Positions 18,245-29,450 of a DNA stretch of 64,000 nt are shown piece by piece (within the stretch, counting starts at the first letter, position 1; each line of letters starts with the position of its first letter). The notes under the pieces are model-generated. The model was not told where the DNA came from and did no database searches. It worked only from the letters and a program-made list of their open reading frames with translations. Origin of the DNA: Gammaproteobacteria bacterium (GTDB taxonomy: Bacteria; Pseudomonadota; Gammaproteobacteria; Pseudomonadales; Halieaceae); contig JANSYN010000009.1 of NCBI GenBank assembly GCA_024742415.1, positions 111,807-175,806 of the forward strand, written 5' to 3'. The position numbers were made by a program, and so were the translations under genes.

Positions 18245-20467
18245 ATGCGCCTTACACTCCCGCTGCCCCCCATCCTTACGTTTGCGCTCTGCTGCCATGC
18301 AATGGCAGCACAAGCCGTTCTTGAAGAAGTGATCGTCACGGCCCAGAAACGCGCAGAGAGCCTGCAAGACGTACCCGTTGCGGTAACCGTGTTTAATGCT
18401 GCGACCCTGCAAGAAGCGGGGATCAATAACGCCAGCGACCTGGCCATAATGACGCCCAGCCTGAATGCGAATGCCAATACAAGCCCGTTCACTACACGAC
18501 TGACCATTCGCGGCATCGGCACCGCACAAGTAGACCCGGCCCTGGAGCCATCGGTGGGTTTTTTTGTCGACGGCGTGTTCATGAGCCGCTCAGGCCTTGG
18601 CACCTCGGAGCTGACCGACATTGAACGCATAGAAGTGCTGCAGGGGCCGCAGGGAACGCTGTACGGCAAAAATGCCAACGCCGGGGCCATCAGTGTCATT
18701 ACACGGCGCCCCAACAGCGAGGCGTTCGAGGGCTACATCGAAGGCACTGCGGGCAACTACCAACTGGGCCAGCTGATCGTGGCCGCCTCAGGGCCTTTGA
18801 CACCCTCACTGGCCTACCGCGTGTCGGGAACTGTGCAGCAGCGTGATGGATACTATGACAACGCGACAGCAGCAGACCAGAACGACGCCGATGACTGGAA
18901 TCTGCAAGGCAAACTGCTGTGGCAGCCCAGTACTACGCTTGAGGTTTTGCTCAGCGCAGCGCATGTTGATCGCGACAGCACGTGCTGCGGCGCCGATGCC
19001 ACGCAGAACGATTCGGTCAACCGGGCATTGACTGAACAGGGGCTGGCGCCTGATCGCAATGACCCTTACGACTACAAAACCGCGACCGACGCAGACGATG
19101 CCTTCAGCATGGAGTCCGACCTGGTTTCGCTGCACATTGACTATGCACTTGAACGCGCAAGTATTACCTCCATCACCGCCTGGAATGACTACCACTATGC
19201 AGTCAGCCTGGATGCCGATCGCTCACAGCTTGATCAGTTGTACAGCATCGACGAACGCAACAAGGGCAACAGTTTCTCACAGGAACTGCGGCTCGACGCC
19301 TCCGCGGGCAATCATATCGACTATCAGCTCGGCCTGTTCTACTACGAGTCCTCCACACAGCGCGGCGACAGGAGCCCCACGGTATTTCTCGGGGAGGACT
19401 TTATCGCCATCGCCGATCAGCAGAACCTGCCCCTGCCCTTCCCCACCATCGGGCTGGTCGCGCAGCCCGGCGACCACCTGCGCTTTGAAAACACCTGGGA
19501 CACCGAAACACTCGCCGCATTCGGCCAGGCCACCTGGCACATTGGCGAGCGCTGGCACCTGACCGGCGGCTTGCGCTGGACAGATGAGACGCGACAGGCC
19601 GACCTGTTCAGCCAGACCATCTCCACAGCGCCATTGGCTGCGTCGGGCGTGGCGCTGCTCGACTCTTTGTTTACACCCATCGACGCCAGCCTTGATCGCT
19701 CCAGTCGCAACCTGGACTGGCTGGCCAAGCTGGCCTACGACATTGGCAACAACAGCATGGCCTATGCGAGCGCGTCGACCGGCACCAAGTCGGGAAACTT
19801 CAATGGTGTGACTGGCGCTCCACAGGAGCGTGAGTTCGACGACGAGGAAACCCTCAGCTACGAACTCGGCCTGAAATCCACATTGCTGGACTCAACCGTG
19901 CGACTCAACGCAGCCGCTTTCTATACCGAGATTACCGATTTCCAGTTCCAGCAGCAGTTGGAAGCGGGCGTTGGCACGTTTGTCAGCAATGCCGGTGAAG
20001 TCGAGACCTCCGGTATCGATCTACAGCTGGAAGCCATACCGCTGCCCAACCTGACGCTGAGCGCAGGATTGCTCTACATGCACAAGTACGAAGTGACCGA
20101 TGGCCCGCTGAGCGGCGACCCACTGCCCTATACCGCAGACCTCAGCGGCACTCTGGGCGCTACGGCGATATTCCCCCTAGCCGGTGGCGCTGTGTATGTT
20201 CGCGGCGATTTTATCTACATGGATGACCACTCCACCAACGGCACCAGCAGCGACAATCTGCGCGACAAGGACATTGACGATCGACAGCTACTCAACCTGC
20301 GTGTGGGCTGGCGCGACGACCACTGGAACGTCTCGGTATGGAGCAAAAACCTCACCGATGACAACTACGCCGCACAAACCGTCAATCCCCAACTTTTTAA
20401 TGGCATGAACGCCTACTTCCTTGCGCCGCCACGTACCTATGGCGCGACCCTACGCTATGATTTCTAG
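18245..20467 (+). CDS. TonB-dependent outer-membrane receptor
   Basis: 740 residues from ATG 18245, chosen because it begins a proper signal peptide (MRLTLPLPPILTFALCCHAMAAQA); the frame is open 43 codons further. Plug domain: LEEVIVTAQKRAESLQDVPVAVTVFNA, TIRGIGTAQVDPALEPSVGFFVDGVFMSR, IERIEVLQGPQGTLYGKNANAGAISVITRRP. The C-terminal beta-barrel ends in a typical terminal strand (RTYGATLRYDF). This subfamily is widespread in marine Gammaproteobacteria and sphingomonads; ligands are mostly unknown. It is divergent from the haloalkane dehalogenase. The upstream 60 bp is AT-rich (GTTATGGCAGTATATATG) and likely holds the promoter. Confidence 0.96.
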   Translation: MRLTLPLPPILTFALCCHAMAAQAVLEEVIVTAQKRAESLQDVPVAVTVFNAATLQEAGINNASDLAIMTPSLNANANTSPFTTRLTIRGIGTAQVDPALEPSVGFFVDGVFMSRSGLGTSELTDIERIEVLQGPQGTLYGKNANAGAISVITRRPNSEAFEGYIEGTAGNYQLGQLIVAASGPLTPSLAYRVSGTVQQRDGYYDNATAADQNDADDWNLQGKLLWQPSTTLEVLLSAAHVDRDSTCCGADATQNDSVNRALTEQGLAPDRNDPYDYKTATDADDAFSMESDLVSLHIDYALERASITSITAWNDYHYAVSLDADRSQLDQLYSIDERNKGNSFSQELRLDASAGNHIDYQLGLFYYESSTQRGDRSPTVFLGEDFIAIADQQNLPLPFPTIGLVAQPGDHLRFENTWDTETLAAFGQATWHIGERWHLTGGLRWTDETRQADLFSQTISTAPLAASGVALLDSLFTPIDASLDRSSRNLDWLAKLAYDIGNNSMAYASASTGTKSGNFNGVTGAPQEREFDDEETLSYELGLKSTLLDSTVRLNAAAFYTEITDFQFQQQLEAGVGTFVSNAGEVETSGIDLQLEAIPLPNLTLSAGLLYMHKYEVTDGPLSGDPLPYTADLSGTLGATAIFPLAGGAVYVRGDFIYMDDHSTNGTSSDNLRDKDIDDRQLLNLRVGWRDDHWNVSVWSKNLTDDNYAAQTVNPQLFNGMNAYFLAPPRTYGATLRYDF

Positions 20468-20788
20468 CGCATGCGTCATGACCAGGAGGCATTCGAGGCA
20501 GCGTCAAACGTCATGAAGGTGAATGCTCGTCATGCTTACATGGGTTCATAAAGCGCAACCAGCAGGGCTGTTGCAGCGCAGCTATCACGCATGGCATGGG
20601 GCGGACTACCCCAGCTTTGCCGCCTTAAGAGATAGCTTGTCCTGCTTTACACGCCGGCCTTTTTTGGGAAAGCGCACTCTGACCCCTTTTAGACTCTTTT
20701 ATGGGCTCTGACCCCTTTATGCTGACCCCTTTATGCTTTTTGGATGTCGCACAGGGATCGCGTTGATGGACACCCTTTTTCTGGTTAT
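20468..20788. other. intergenic region with REP-like repeats
   Basis: About 320 bp between the convergent TonB receptor and the symporter. A short open frame at 20523-20711 shows no domain and runs into the repeats, so it is not called. The only structure seen is the REP cluster at 20659-20744. Confidence 0.6.
20659..20744. repeat. REP-like repeats
   Basis: Three copies of (GGG)CTCTGACCCCTTT with spacing of about 20-25 bp, the last one shortened to GCTGACCCCTTTATGC. Same core as the clusters around the RAYT gene. Confidence 0.82.
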
Positions 20789-22237
20789 TTACTTTTGCGA
20801 CCGTGGCGTTCCAACGGCGAGCTCGCGGGCGCGGCTGTTACCAGTGACATTAAGGGTCGAGTAGACCGGGAGCAATATGGCCAGGCCAACGAGTATTCCC
20901 GGCAGGCCCTCATAGGCGTACTCCTGCAAGCCCAGCATTCGCCATGCCAGCGCGACGGCCAGACCGGCAAAAATTGCGAACAAACTGAGCGACTGGCCCG
21001 GCCGCCTGCCCAGACAAAGCGCGATCAGCAACGGTGCGAACGCGCTGGCCAGCCCCGACCAGGCCAGTAGCACGAGGCTAAAGACACTCTGGCTGTTCAG
21101 CAAAGCAAGGCCCAGCGCACCGGCCGTTACCGTCACGGTTGTCAGTTTGATCAACGCCGGGCGCTCGACGCGTTGGGGCAGGAGGTCGTGCGTGATAGCG
21201 GCAGAACAACTCAGGATCAGGGAGTCAGCGGTGGACAGCGTGGCAGCAAAGATCCCGGCCAGCATCAGGCCCACCAGTGCCGGAGGCAATAGCTGCACAG
21301 CCATGGTGGGCAAGGCAAGTTCTGCATCGAAGCCGGCAGCGCCATCGAGCACAATGCGCGACAATAGCCCCACGCCGGTTGCCAGCGTATAGAACGCGGT
21401 AAACCAGAGATAGTACCAGGCCCTGGCGCTGCGCATGCTGGCACTGCCGTCCAGCGTCATGAAACGCACCATGACATGCGGCTGCCCGATCACCGACAGG
21501 CCGGCAAACATCCAACCAACGATGAACAGTACCGCACCGGTGAGCCCGGGCAGCCATGACCCACCCGGTACCCAGTCCGTAAAGCCGGCAACATCACGCA
21601 TCGCCACCAGCGCAGACGCCGCGCCACCCATTGCGTCCAAAGCCACCCAGAAAAGCACTGCCATCGCGACAATCATGACCACAGACTGCGCCGCGTCCGT
21701 CCAGATTGAGGCACGAATCCCACCTGCAAAGCAGTACAGCACCACCAGTATCGCACCAAGCACTGCACCGGAGGCCTCTGGCCAGCCCAACAACACATGC
21801 AGTGCCTTGGAGCCCGCGACCAACTGTGCACCGGCATAGGCCAACAGGAACAGCAGAGAAATCGCGCCTATAACGCGCTGCAACAACAACTGCGGCGCGC
21901 CATACCATTGGCTCAGCACCCCGGCATAACTGACCTCACCGGTGCGGCCCGTCGCTGCGCGCAGACGGGCATGAACGAACCGCGAGCCCAGGAAATCCCC
22001 GAAAATCCATCCAACCATCAGCCACAGAGCCGCAAAGCCCGTTGTATACGTATAACCAATAACCCCGATGAACATGTAACCACTGTTATTGGTTGCCACT
22101 GCCGACAGCCCAACCAGCCAGGGCCTCACACCCCCGCTGGCCAGGTAGTAGTCCTGACCGGTGCCTCGACTAAGCCGCGCCGAGGACAGCCCGATAACAG
22201 TGAACGCCAGCAGGCAGCCAATGAAAGACACTACCAC
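20789..22237 (-). CDS. sodium/proline-type symporter (SSS family), ectoine-cluster transporter
   Basis: 482 residues, about 13 transmembrane segments. PutP-like hallmarks: QDYYLASGGVRPWLVGLSAVATNNSGYMFIGVIGYTYTTGFAALWLMVGWIFGDFL, CFAGGIRASIWTDAAQSVVM, QPHVMVRFMTLD, and LAGIFAATLSTADSLILSCSAAITHDL with the Thr/Ser-x-Ser-Asp sodium motif. It starts (GTG) 14 bp after the stop of the aspartokinase gene and is very likely in the ectoine operon. Uptake of proline, ectoine or another compatible solute is therefore inferred. The frame is open into the aspartokinase gene, so the true start could be slightly upstream. Confidence 0.92.
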   Translation of the reverse strand: MVVSFIGCLLAFTVIGLSSARLSRGTGQDYYLASGGVRPWLVGLSAVATNNSGYMFIGVIGYTYTTGFAALWLMVGWIFGDFLGSRFVHARLRAATGRTGEVSYAGVLSQWYGAPQLLLQRVIGAISLLFLLAYAGAQLVAGSKALHVLLGWPEASGAVLGAILVVLYCFAGGIRASIWTDAAQSVVMIVAMAVLFWVALDAMGGAASALVAMRDVAGFTDWVPGGSWLPGLTGAVLFIVGWMFAGLSVIGQPHVMVRFMTLDGSASMRSARAWYYLWFTAFYTLATGVGLLSRIVLDGAAGFDAELALPTMAVQLLPPALVGLMLAGIFAATLSTADSLILSCSAAITHDLLPQRVERPALIKLTTVTVTAGALGLALLNSQSVFSLVLLAWSGLASAFAPLLIALCLGRRPGQSLSLFAIFAGLAVALAWRMLGLQEYAYEGLPGILVGLAILLPVYSTLNVTGNSRARELAVGTPRSQK

Positions 22238-22251
22238 CTGGTCAGCGCCAT

Positions 22252-23697
22252 TCAGGCCGTGGCCAGGCAGACCGCCCTGCCGTGGTCATGAACCTCCACT
22301 AGCTCGCCATGCAGGCTGCGGATGGCCCGCTCGTAATCTGCCTCCCTGACCACAAACTGCATATCGACCTGGCGCATTGACTGATGCATCGCCTGTACGC
22401 TTATGTCGTGCTCAGCCAGTGCGCCTACCGCCTTGGCCAGCACACCGGTCACACGCAGATCACTGCCAATTGCCGACACTATGGAAACTTTCGTCTGGTC
22501 TATTTCAGCCTCGGGATAGCGTTTCTCCAGCGCCTGTCTGATACGCTTGATCGTTTTCAGATTGCAGGCCAGGTAGTGGGTAATTGTGTTCGCATTCATG
22601 TCCTTGGCGATCACTCGCGCCTTGAAGCGGTGAACGGCCTCGAGGATGCCTGCATCGTACAACTCAATCTGTCCTGCCATATTCTGATCAAACAATTCCA
22701 GCGCAAAAACACCCTTGTTGCCGGCAATGATCTCCACGCGCGGTGTCTGGCTAACGTAATCTGACGTAATCAATGTGCCGGCGTGATCGGGCTCAAAGGT
22801 ATTGGTCACGCGCAGCGGGATGCTGTTCTGACGCAGCCCCTTTGCCGCCTTGGGGTGTATTGCTTCCATGCCAAGATTGGCCAGCTGGTCGGCAACATCA
22901 TAGTTGGTGCGGCCAATCGGAATCGCCCGGGATTCACCCACTAGCAAAGGGTCAGCCGTGCTCAGGTGAAACTCCTTATGGATAATTGCTTCACGGGCGC
23001 CGCTGAGAACCGCAACGCGACTGAAAGTCATCTCGGTGTAGCCGCGATCGAAACTTGACATAAGCCCCTCCTGCGCGTGCGCATACCCTGTGACGATGGG
23101 CAGCTCCCGAGAAAGGTCGTACTGGCAAAGCGCGCGCTTTATATGTGCATCCAGCGACAGGTGTTCATCAAGCTGCCAACCTGTCACGTCGACAAATCTG
23201 GCATTGATGCCATCGCGTTGTAACAGCTGTGCGGTATTCCACGCGCTCTGCGCCTCGCCGATGCTCGCGAGCATCTCACGCACGGTTGACAGGTGAGTCT
23301 GTAGCGAAAAGTGCCCGTGCGCACACACGCGCTGCAAGTCTTCCAGACAGTCCTGGGCGCAGGCCAGCCTTTCGTCGATAAACTGATTGGCACGTGCCAC
23401 CGCAACGGGCTCGTCAAACAACTGCTTATTGAGCATGTGCATGTCGCTGCGCAACTCCGCGAGTTCGTCGCGCCAACTACGCTCCAGTTCGCTACCGGCA
23501 AACAGCGCATAGATGCCCGGTCGTCCCGACTTTTTGTGTTCCAACAACCTGTTGGTAATGCCCGCGTACGCGGAAACCACGATTATCCTGTTGTAGGGGT
23601 TAGTGAGCCGGGACCCGCGCAGCACGATATTGTCGCGCACGGCGGCATAGTCCAGCATCGAGGTGCCACCTATCTTTTCTACCGTATGGGTATTCAT
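22252..23697 (-). CDS. ask: aspartokinase, ectoine-specific (Ask_Ect)
   Basis: Phosphorylates aspartate, the first step toward aspartate-semialdehyde, from which EctB makes diaminobutyrate. About 481 residues. The start ATG 23697 is preceded by GAGAGAG and gives MNTHTVEKIGGTSM, matching the typical Ask_Ect N-terminus; an ATG at 23718 would add seven residues. Kinase motifs include the KIGGTSM nucleotide loop, IIVVSAYAGITNRLLEH and FSRVAVLSGAREAIIHKEFHLSTADP. C-terminal ACT domains follow (KVSIVSAIGSDLRVTGVLAKAVGALAEHDISVQAMHQSM). The ectoine-linked form is less feedback inhibited in studied species. It follows ectC after a 235-bp gap containing two palindromes. Confidence 0.95.
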   Translation of the reverse strand: MNTHTVEKIGGTSMLDYAAVRDNIVLRGSRLTNPYNRIIVVSAYAGITNRLLEHKKSGRPGIYALFAGSELERSWRDELAELRSDMHMLNKQLFDEPVAVARANQFIDERLACAQDCLEDLQRVCAHGHFSLQTHLSTVREMLASIGEAQSAWNTAQLLQRDGINARFVDVTGWQLDEHLSLDAHIKRALCQYDLSRELPIVTGYAHAQEGLMSSFDRGYTEMTFSRVAVLSGAREAIIHKEFHLSTADPLLVGESRAIPIGRTNYDVADQLANLGMEAIHPKAAKGLRQNSIPLRVTNTFEPDHAGTLITSDYVSQTPRVEIIAGNKGVFALELFDQNMAGQIELYDAGILEAVHRFKARVIAKDMNANTITHYLACNLKTIKRIRQALEKRYPEAEIDQTKVSIVSAIGSDLRVTGVLAKAVGALAEHDISVQAMHQSMRQVDMQFVVREADYERAIRSLHGELVEVHDHGRAVCLATA

Positions 23698-23731
23698 CAC
23701 TCTCTCTTGTTTAATCATTCAACACACCGAG

Positions 23732-23745
23732 TCGCCCCGGGGCGA
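23732..23745. promoter_or_regulatory. GC-rich perfect palindrome before ask
   Basis: TCGCCCCGGGGCGA is a 14-bp perfect palindrome, nested in a second inverted pair (GTCGCC at 23731-23736 and GGCGAC at 23746-23751). It lies 34-48 bp upstream of the ask start in the ectC-ask gap. It could be an attenuating or stabilising RNA hairpin, or a protein site. Confidence 0.5.
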
Positions 23746-23831
23746 GGCGACCTCCTTCTGCTGAGTTCGCATTGCCCGGGACGTATCCGGCCTTTGGCTG
23801 CTCTTGCGCGCACTGATGCTGCAAGACATTA

Positions 23832-23849
23832 CGGTGCAACGATGCACCG
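23832..23849. promoter_or_regulatory. inverted repeat in the ectC-ask gap
   Basis: CGGTGCA-ACGA-TGCACCG, perfect seven-base arms with a four-base loop, about 85 bp after ectC. No T-run follows, so it is not a standard terminator. It may act on mRNA processing or on differential expression of ask relative to ectABC. Confidence 0.5.
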
Positions 23850-23932
23850 CCAGCGCTTCACACGCGTGGCAGTGACCGGCCTGCGCGCGACAAATTTGTG
23901 TGGGCACGACACCGATGCGCTCACTGCGTTGT

Positions 23933-24337
23933 TCACTGGGTTGTTGCCGCGGCGCTCAATTCGTAAGCGCCCTGCGCGTTGTGTACCTCTTTGCCGCTGA
24001 CGGCCGGGTTGAATACACAGGCCATCGTCATCTCTGTGTGGGCGCGCAACACGTGCTCATCGTTCCTGTTCAGGATGTAGATGGTGCCGGGGCGTATTGC
24101 ATGGGTGACGTTGTCGGCAAGGGTCTGCACCTCACCCGTGCCAGACATGCAGTACACCGATTCCAGGTGGTTCTGGTAATGCATACGAAAATCTGCACCC
24201 GCATAAACAGTGGTGATGTGAAACGAGAAACCCATGGCGTCATTGCTCAACAGCAGGCGGGTGCTCTCCCAGTTACCATCGGGAGATACCACGCGTCGCT
24301 CTGAGCGCCTGGCGTCGTCAAGGTGTCGGACAATCAT
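23933..24337 (-). CDS. ectC: L-ectoine synthase
   Basis: Cyclises N-gamma-acetyl-2,4-diaminobutyrate to ectoine; cytoplasmic cupin. 134 residues, usual length. It has the full EctC pattern: [70 protein letters not shown], with the metal-binding Glu, Tyr and His of the cupin core ([14 protein letters not shown]), and [12 protein letters not shown]. 51 bp downstream of ectB. The C-terminal tail ([10 protein letters not shown]) is short. Confidence 0.98.
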   Translation of the reverse strand: MIVRHLDDARRSERRVVSPDGNWESTRLLLSNDAMGFSFHITTVYAGADFRMHYQNHLESVYCMSGTGEVQTLADNVTHAIRPGTIYILNRNDEHVLRAHTEMTMACVFNPAVSGKEVHNAQGAYELSAAATTQ

Positions 24338-24388
24338 CTGGTATTTACCTTTCGTTGAAATTCTTTGGTAGCGACGAATCTGCCTGCT

Positions 24389-26256
<1,868 letters not shown>

Positions 26257-26650
26257 ATCTATTATTTTGTACTCAATATATTAATAAGTGGCGGATTATA
26301 CGCATATTCCTATTAATAGCAATTAATCAATGTGTTACAGGTGTAATGCGCGATATTTATGTATCGCATTCTATTTATAATGCACGGATAAATGGGTATC
26401 TTCCCGCTTTTTATATCAAGTAAAAAAGTATTATCTCGATGAATCCCTGCCCTTGCGGCAAGCACAACCGAGGCCTGCCGTCACGGAGCGCTTCGCGGGC
26501 CCGTGCTGCGTCAGGATCTTTTACATACACCGTGGGAGATGCCCGCCAACTCCTTCGCAAACCCGCATATTCACTGGACTGGTACAGACTTTGCTGTGGT
26601 AATCTAGGCGCAATAATCGCAATAACAATGAAGCACGAACAGGAATCGCC
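26257..26650. other. AT-rich region upstream of ectA
   Basis: 394 bp between ectA and the divergent secreted protein. It is strikingly AT-rich over about 26250-26430 compared with its surroundings. It holds the ect promoter candidate and probably the promoter for the gene at 26651. The short open frame at 26439-26654 is discussed under rejected items. Confidence 0.6.
26295..26322 (-). promoter_or_regulatory. ect operon promoter candidate
   Basis: On the minus strand TATAAT (26295-26300) is a perfect -10 box with TTGCTA 16 bp upstream (26317-26322) as a weak -35. The -10 lies about 40 bp before the first ectA ATG. The weak -35 and AT-rich flanks resemble osmoregulated ect promoters, but no transcript data are available. 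Confidence 0.55.
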
Positions 26651-27598
26651 ATGAAGACAACCCCTATTCTTTTGCTATTGGCCACCTGCCTGAATGCGGC
26701 GTTACTGACGCACAAGGCTCACGCGGACGTGCCCGACCCGGGCTTCAATTCACTGTTCATTGGGCACAGTTTTTTCAGGCCCTTTGCTGAAGGCATGCCC
26801 GACTACAGCGGTGCGGCGGGAATTACGGGGCACACGCAGACCATTGTTTTTTCCGGTGGCGCCACCGGCGCACCACAGGCCCTGTGGGAAAACGCGAGCA
26901 AGCGCAATGCCATCCAGGCGGTGCTTGATGAGGGCGACGTCGAGTTGTTCGGTATGACCTACCATCCGAGCTACCCCACGCTGGAAGGCTACATCAACTG
27001 GATAGACTATGCGCTGGCACAGAACCCCAACACGCGCTTTGCACTGGCACTGCCCTGGGCAACCAGCCCTGGCGCCACACCTGCCCAGGCGTGGGCCGAT
27101 GGCTGGATGGCCGCCCATGCAAGCGTGTGGCACGACCTCATCGATGCGCTGCGCGCACTCTATCCCGGTGTAGAGATCTACTGCATTCCCTACGGCCAAA
27201 GTGCCGGCGAACTGCGCCTGTTGTTCGCAGACAACAATCTTCCGGATGTGCAGAATTTGTCTGGCAGCGCTGCCACGTCGATTTTCTCCGACAGTTTCGG
27301 CCACCCGGGGCATATTTTGCGTGACCTTGGCCGCCTGGTTTGGCTGAACGCCATTTATGACGTCGACCTGACAACGTACGCCTACGGCCCGGCCTACACC
27401 ACCGACCTGTACATGCTTGCCCAGTCAATCATGAGCGAGCACGATACAGACTACGATGCCGCCTATCATGTGGACGCCGACGGCGACCGCGTGGGAGATA
27501 CACTAGACAACTGCCCACTGGTGCCCAATGGCGATCAACTGGACAGCGATGGCAATGGGCGCGGTGATGCTTGCGAGGGCCTGCCGCCGGGTTGTTAG
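26651..27598 (+). CDS. secreted SGNH-like hydrolase with calcium-binding (thrombospondin type 3) tail
   Basis: 315 residues; ATG 26651 preceded by AGGAA at 26641-26645. Signal peptide [25 protein letters not shown]. The N-terminal domain has [17 protein letters not shown], where Gly-His-Ser-Phe resembles block I (GxSF) of SGNH enzymes, and near the end [22 protein letters not shown], which could supply the Asp/His pair. The C-terminal 36 residues, [20 protein letters not shown] then [15 protein letters not shown], are one to two thrombospondin type 3 calcium-binding repeats. Extracellular or periplasmic esterase activity is inferred. The tail probably stabilises the protein in calcium-rich seawater or anchors it. 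Confidence 0.82.
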   Translation: MKTTPILLLLATCLNAALLTHKAHADVPDPGFNSLFIGHSFFRPFAEGMPDYSGAAGITGHTQTIVFSGGATGAPQALWENASKRNAIQAVLDEGDVELFGMTYHPSYPTLEGYINWIDYALAQNPNTRFALALPWATSPGATPAQAWADGWMAAHASVWHDLIDALRALYPGVEIYCIPYGQSAGELRLLFADNNLPDVQNLSGSAATSIFSDSFGHPGHILRDLGRLVWLNAIYDVDLTTYAYGPAYTTDLYMLAQSIMSEHDTDYDAAYHVDADGDRVGDTLDNCPLVPNGDQLDSDGNGRGDACEGLPPGC

Positions 27599-27673
27599 CA
27601 CAGCGCGCCGGGCGGTGGCGGCCAGTTCCAGGCTACACCGCCGGACCCGCCCCGTCGTGCGTCACTGCGGGGC

Positions 27674-29275
27674 CTACTGCCGGATAAACCCCCGATACCC
27701 GTCCGCCACTGCCGTTTCACATTGCTCGGCGAAACGCGGAAATCCCCCCACGTAGATCATAAACCCGCCTTTCTTGCCCTCAATGTTTTTGCCGTTATAC
27801 CAGGAGTCGGCAAGCCTGTGCAGTGATTGTTGCGCGACCATATCCACCTCCAGCGCCCATTGCCTTTCGGCATCTAGCGTGACTTCAATACAGGTAAGGC
27901 CTTCCTCGTTCATGGCGTCGATGATGTCAGCGGTCCAGTTCACCTGCCACTCACCGGTGGTGATCATCTGGGCCTGGGCGGCCGGCGTGGAGGGGCCGTG
28001 GATCATAAAAAGGTTGGGAAATCCTGCGGTCATCGCGCCCAAATACGTGGTGGGGCCATCCGCCCATTTATCCACCAGCTTGCGCTGCTCACGACCCTCG
28101 ATAGCAATGCGCTCCAGTGCGCCGGTCACCGCGTCAAAACCGGTGGCAGTGATGACGACGTCCAGCTCGTACTCTGCCGCCGCCGTGCGCAGGCCCGCTG
28201 GCGTAAACGCCTCGATTGGCGCCGACTTCACATCGACCAGGGTCACGTTCTCACGGTTATACATTTCGAAGTAACCGTTGCCGACGCACAGCCGTTTACC
28301 ACCGATCGGGTACGTGGTGGGGCACAGCAACTCGGCGGTTTCAGGGTCTTTCACAATGGATCGAATCTTGTTGCGCGCGAACTCACAGACCATTTCATTG
28401 GCCGCGGCGTCCGTCATCACATCACTGAAGGCCAGTATTAGCTGAAACGCATTCTGCGAATGCCAGGCCTTTTCAAGGATTTCCTCACGCTGCTCAGGCG
28501 TGCAGTCGTGCGCCGAAAACTGCGGGTACTCAATCAGTGACGCGCCATAGGTCTGCAGCATCTGCTGGCGCCGTTCGCGGTAGTGGGCTTTCCAGTCCTG
28601 CTCGTGGTCTTGATCCAGCGGCCGGTTGCCGGAGGGCATGCAATAAGCCGGCGTGCGCTGGAAAACAACCAGTTCCTTCGCCTGCTGCGCAATAATGGGC
28701 ATGGCCTGGATACCCGTAGAGCCGGTGCCGATAAAGCCCACGCGCTTGCCAGAGAAATCAACGCCGCCTTCTGGCCATCTCGCGGTGTGGTAGACATCGC
28801 CCCGGTATGTATCAAGGCCCGGCCATGGCGGCATGTTGGGTGCAGAGAGGCTGCCCGTTGCCGCGATCACGTAGCGACAGATAAACTGCGCGCCCGTCGA
28901 AGTATGCACATGCCAGCGATGCGTTGCCTCATCAAAGCGCATACGGTCAACGGGGCTGGAAAAACGAATGTTCTGGCGCAGATTGAAGCGGTCGGCCACG
29001 TGGTTGGCGTAACGCTCGAGGTCTGGCTGGGCAGAAAAGTACTCCGGCCAGCACCACTCCTGCTGCAGCGCGTCGTCGAAGCCATAGGAATACTCTACGC
29101 TTTCGATATCCACGCGCGCGCCGGGGTAGCGGTTCCAGTACCAGGTGCCACCGACGCCCTCCCCGGCCTCAAGACACACCACGTTATAGTTGCGCAGGCG
29201 GTGAATAGCATACAACCCGGAAAACCCCGCGCCTATAATGACAATATCAACCTGTTCGACGTTCGCTTGGCTCAT
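27674..29275 (-). CDS. Baeyer-Villiger type flavin monooxygenase
   Basis: 533 residues. N-terminal FAD site IVIIGAGFSGLYAIHRLR, then GEGVGGTWYWNRYPGARVDIES. The Baeyer-Villiger fingerprint appears as YRGDVYHTARWPEG (consensus FxGxxxHTxxWP, with Phe replaced by Tyr). The NADPH site is KRVGFIGTGSTGIQAMPII. Like cyclohexanone monooxygenase relatives, it should insert oxygen next to a ketone to give an ester or lactone. An epoxide hydrolase gene lies about 175 bp upstream in the same direction, so both may serve one pathway. The true substrate is unknown. Confidence 0.93.
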   Translation of the reverse strand: MSQANVEQVDIVIIGAGFSGLYAIHRLRNYNVVCLEAGEGVGGTWYWNRYPGARVDIESVEYSYGFDDALQQEWCWPEYFSAQPDLERYANHVADRFNLRQNIRFSSPVDRMRFDEATHRWHVHTSTGAQFICRYVIAATGSLSAPNMPPWPGLDTYRGDVYHTARWPEGGVDFSGKRVGFIGTGSTGIQAMPIIAQQAKELVVFQRTPAYCMPSGNRPLDQDHEQDWKAHYRERRQQMLQTYGASLIEYPQFSAHDCTPEQREEILEKAWHSQNAFQLILAFSDVMTDAAANEMVCEFARNKIRSIVKDPETAELLCPTTYPIGGKRLCVGNGYFEMYNRENVTLVDVKSAPIEAFTPAGLRTAAAEYELDVVITATGFDAVTGALERIAIEGREQRKLVDKWADGPTTYLGAMTAGFPNLFMIHGPSTPAAQAQMITTGEWQVNWTADIIDAMNEEGLTCIEVTLDAERQWALEVDMVAQQSLHRLADSWYNGKNIEGKKGGFMIYVGGFPRFAEQCETAVADGYRGFIRQ

Positions 29276-29450
29276 AAGGCTCCTGTGAAGGCTAGTGGGG
29301 CGGCGTTTTCACACTATCGCTGCCAGGCCGCCGAAACATCGGGCATGCAGAAGATGCACACAGAATCCTAAAACAGTCGCCACAGGATGATCGAGCGCTA
29401 TTAGCGCAGCCGGCAACAACCGGCACGCGATCGTTCAACAAGGAATACCA

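Noticed and set aside
20523..20711. 62-codon open frame between the TonB receptor and the symporter
   Set aside because: No domain, and its 3' half is REP repeat sequence.
26439..26654. 71-codon open frame starting MNPCPCGK, overlapping the next gene by ATGA
   Set aside because: CPCGK resembles a SEC-C zinc motif, but the rest has no domain, and the ATGA overlap can arise by chance; no ribosome-binding site.
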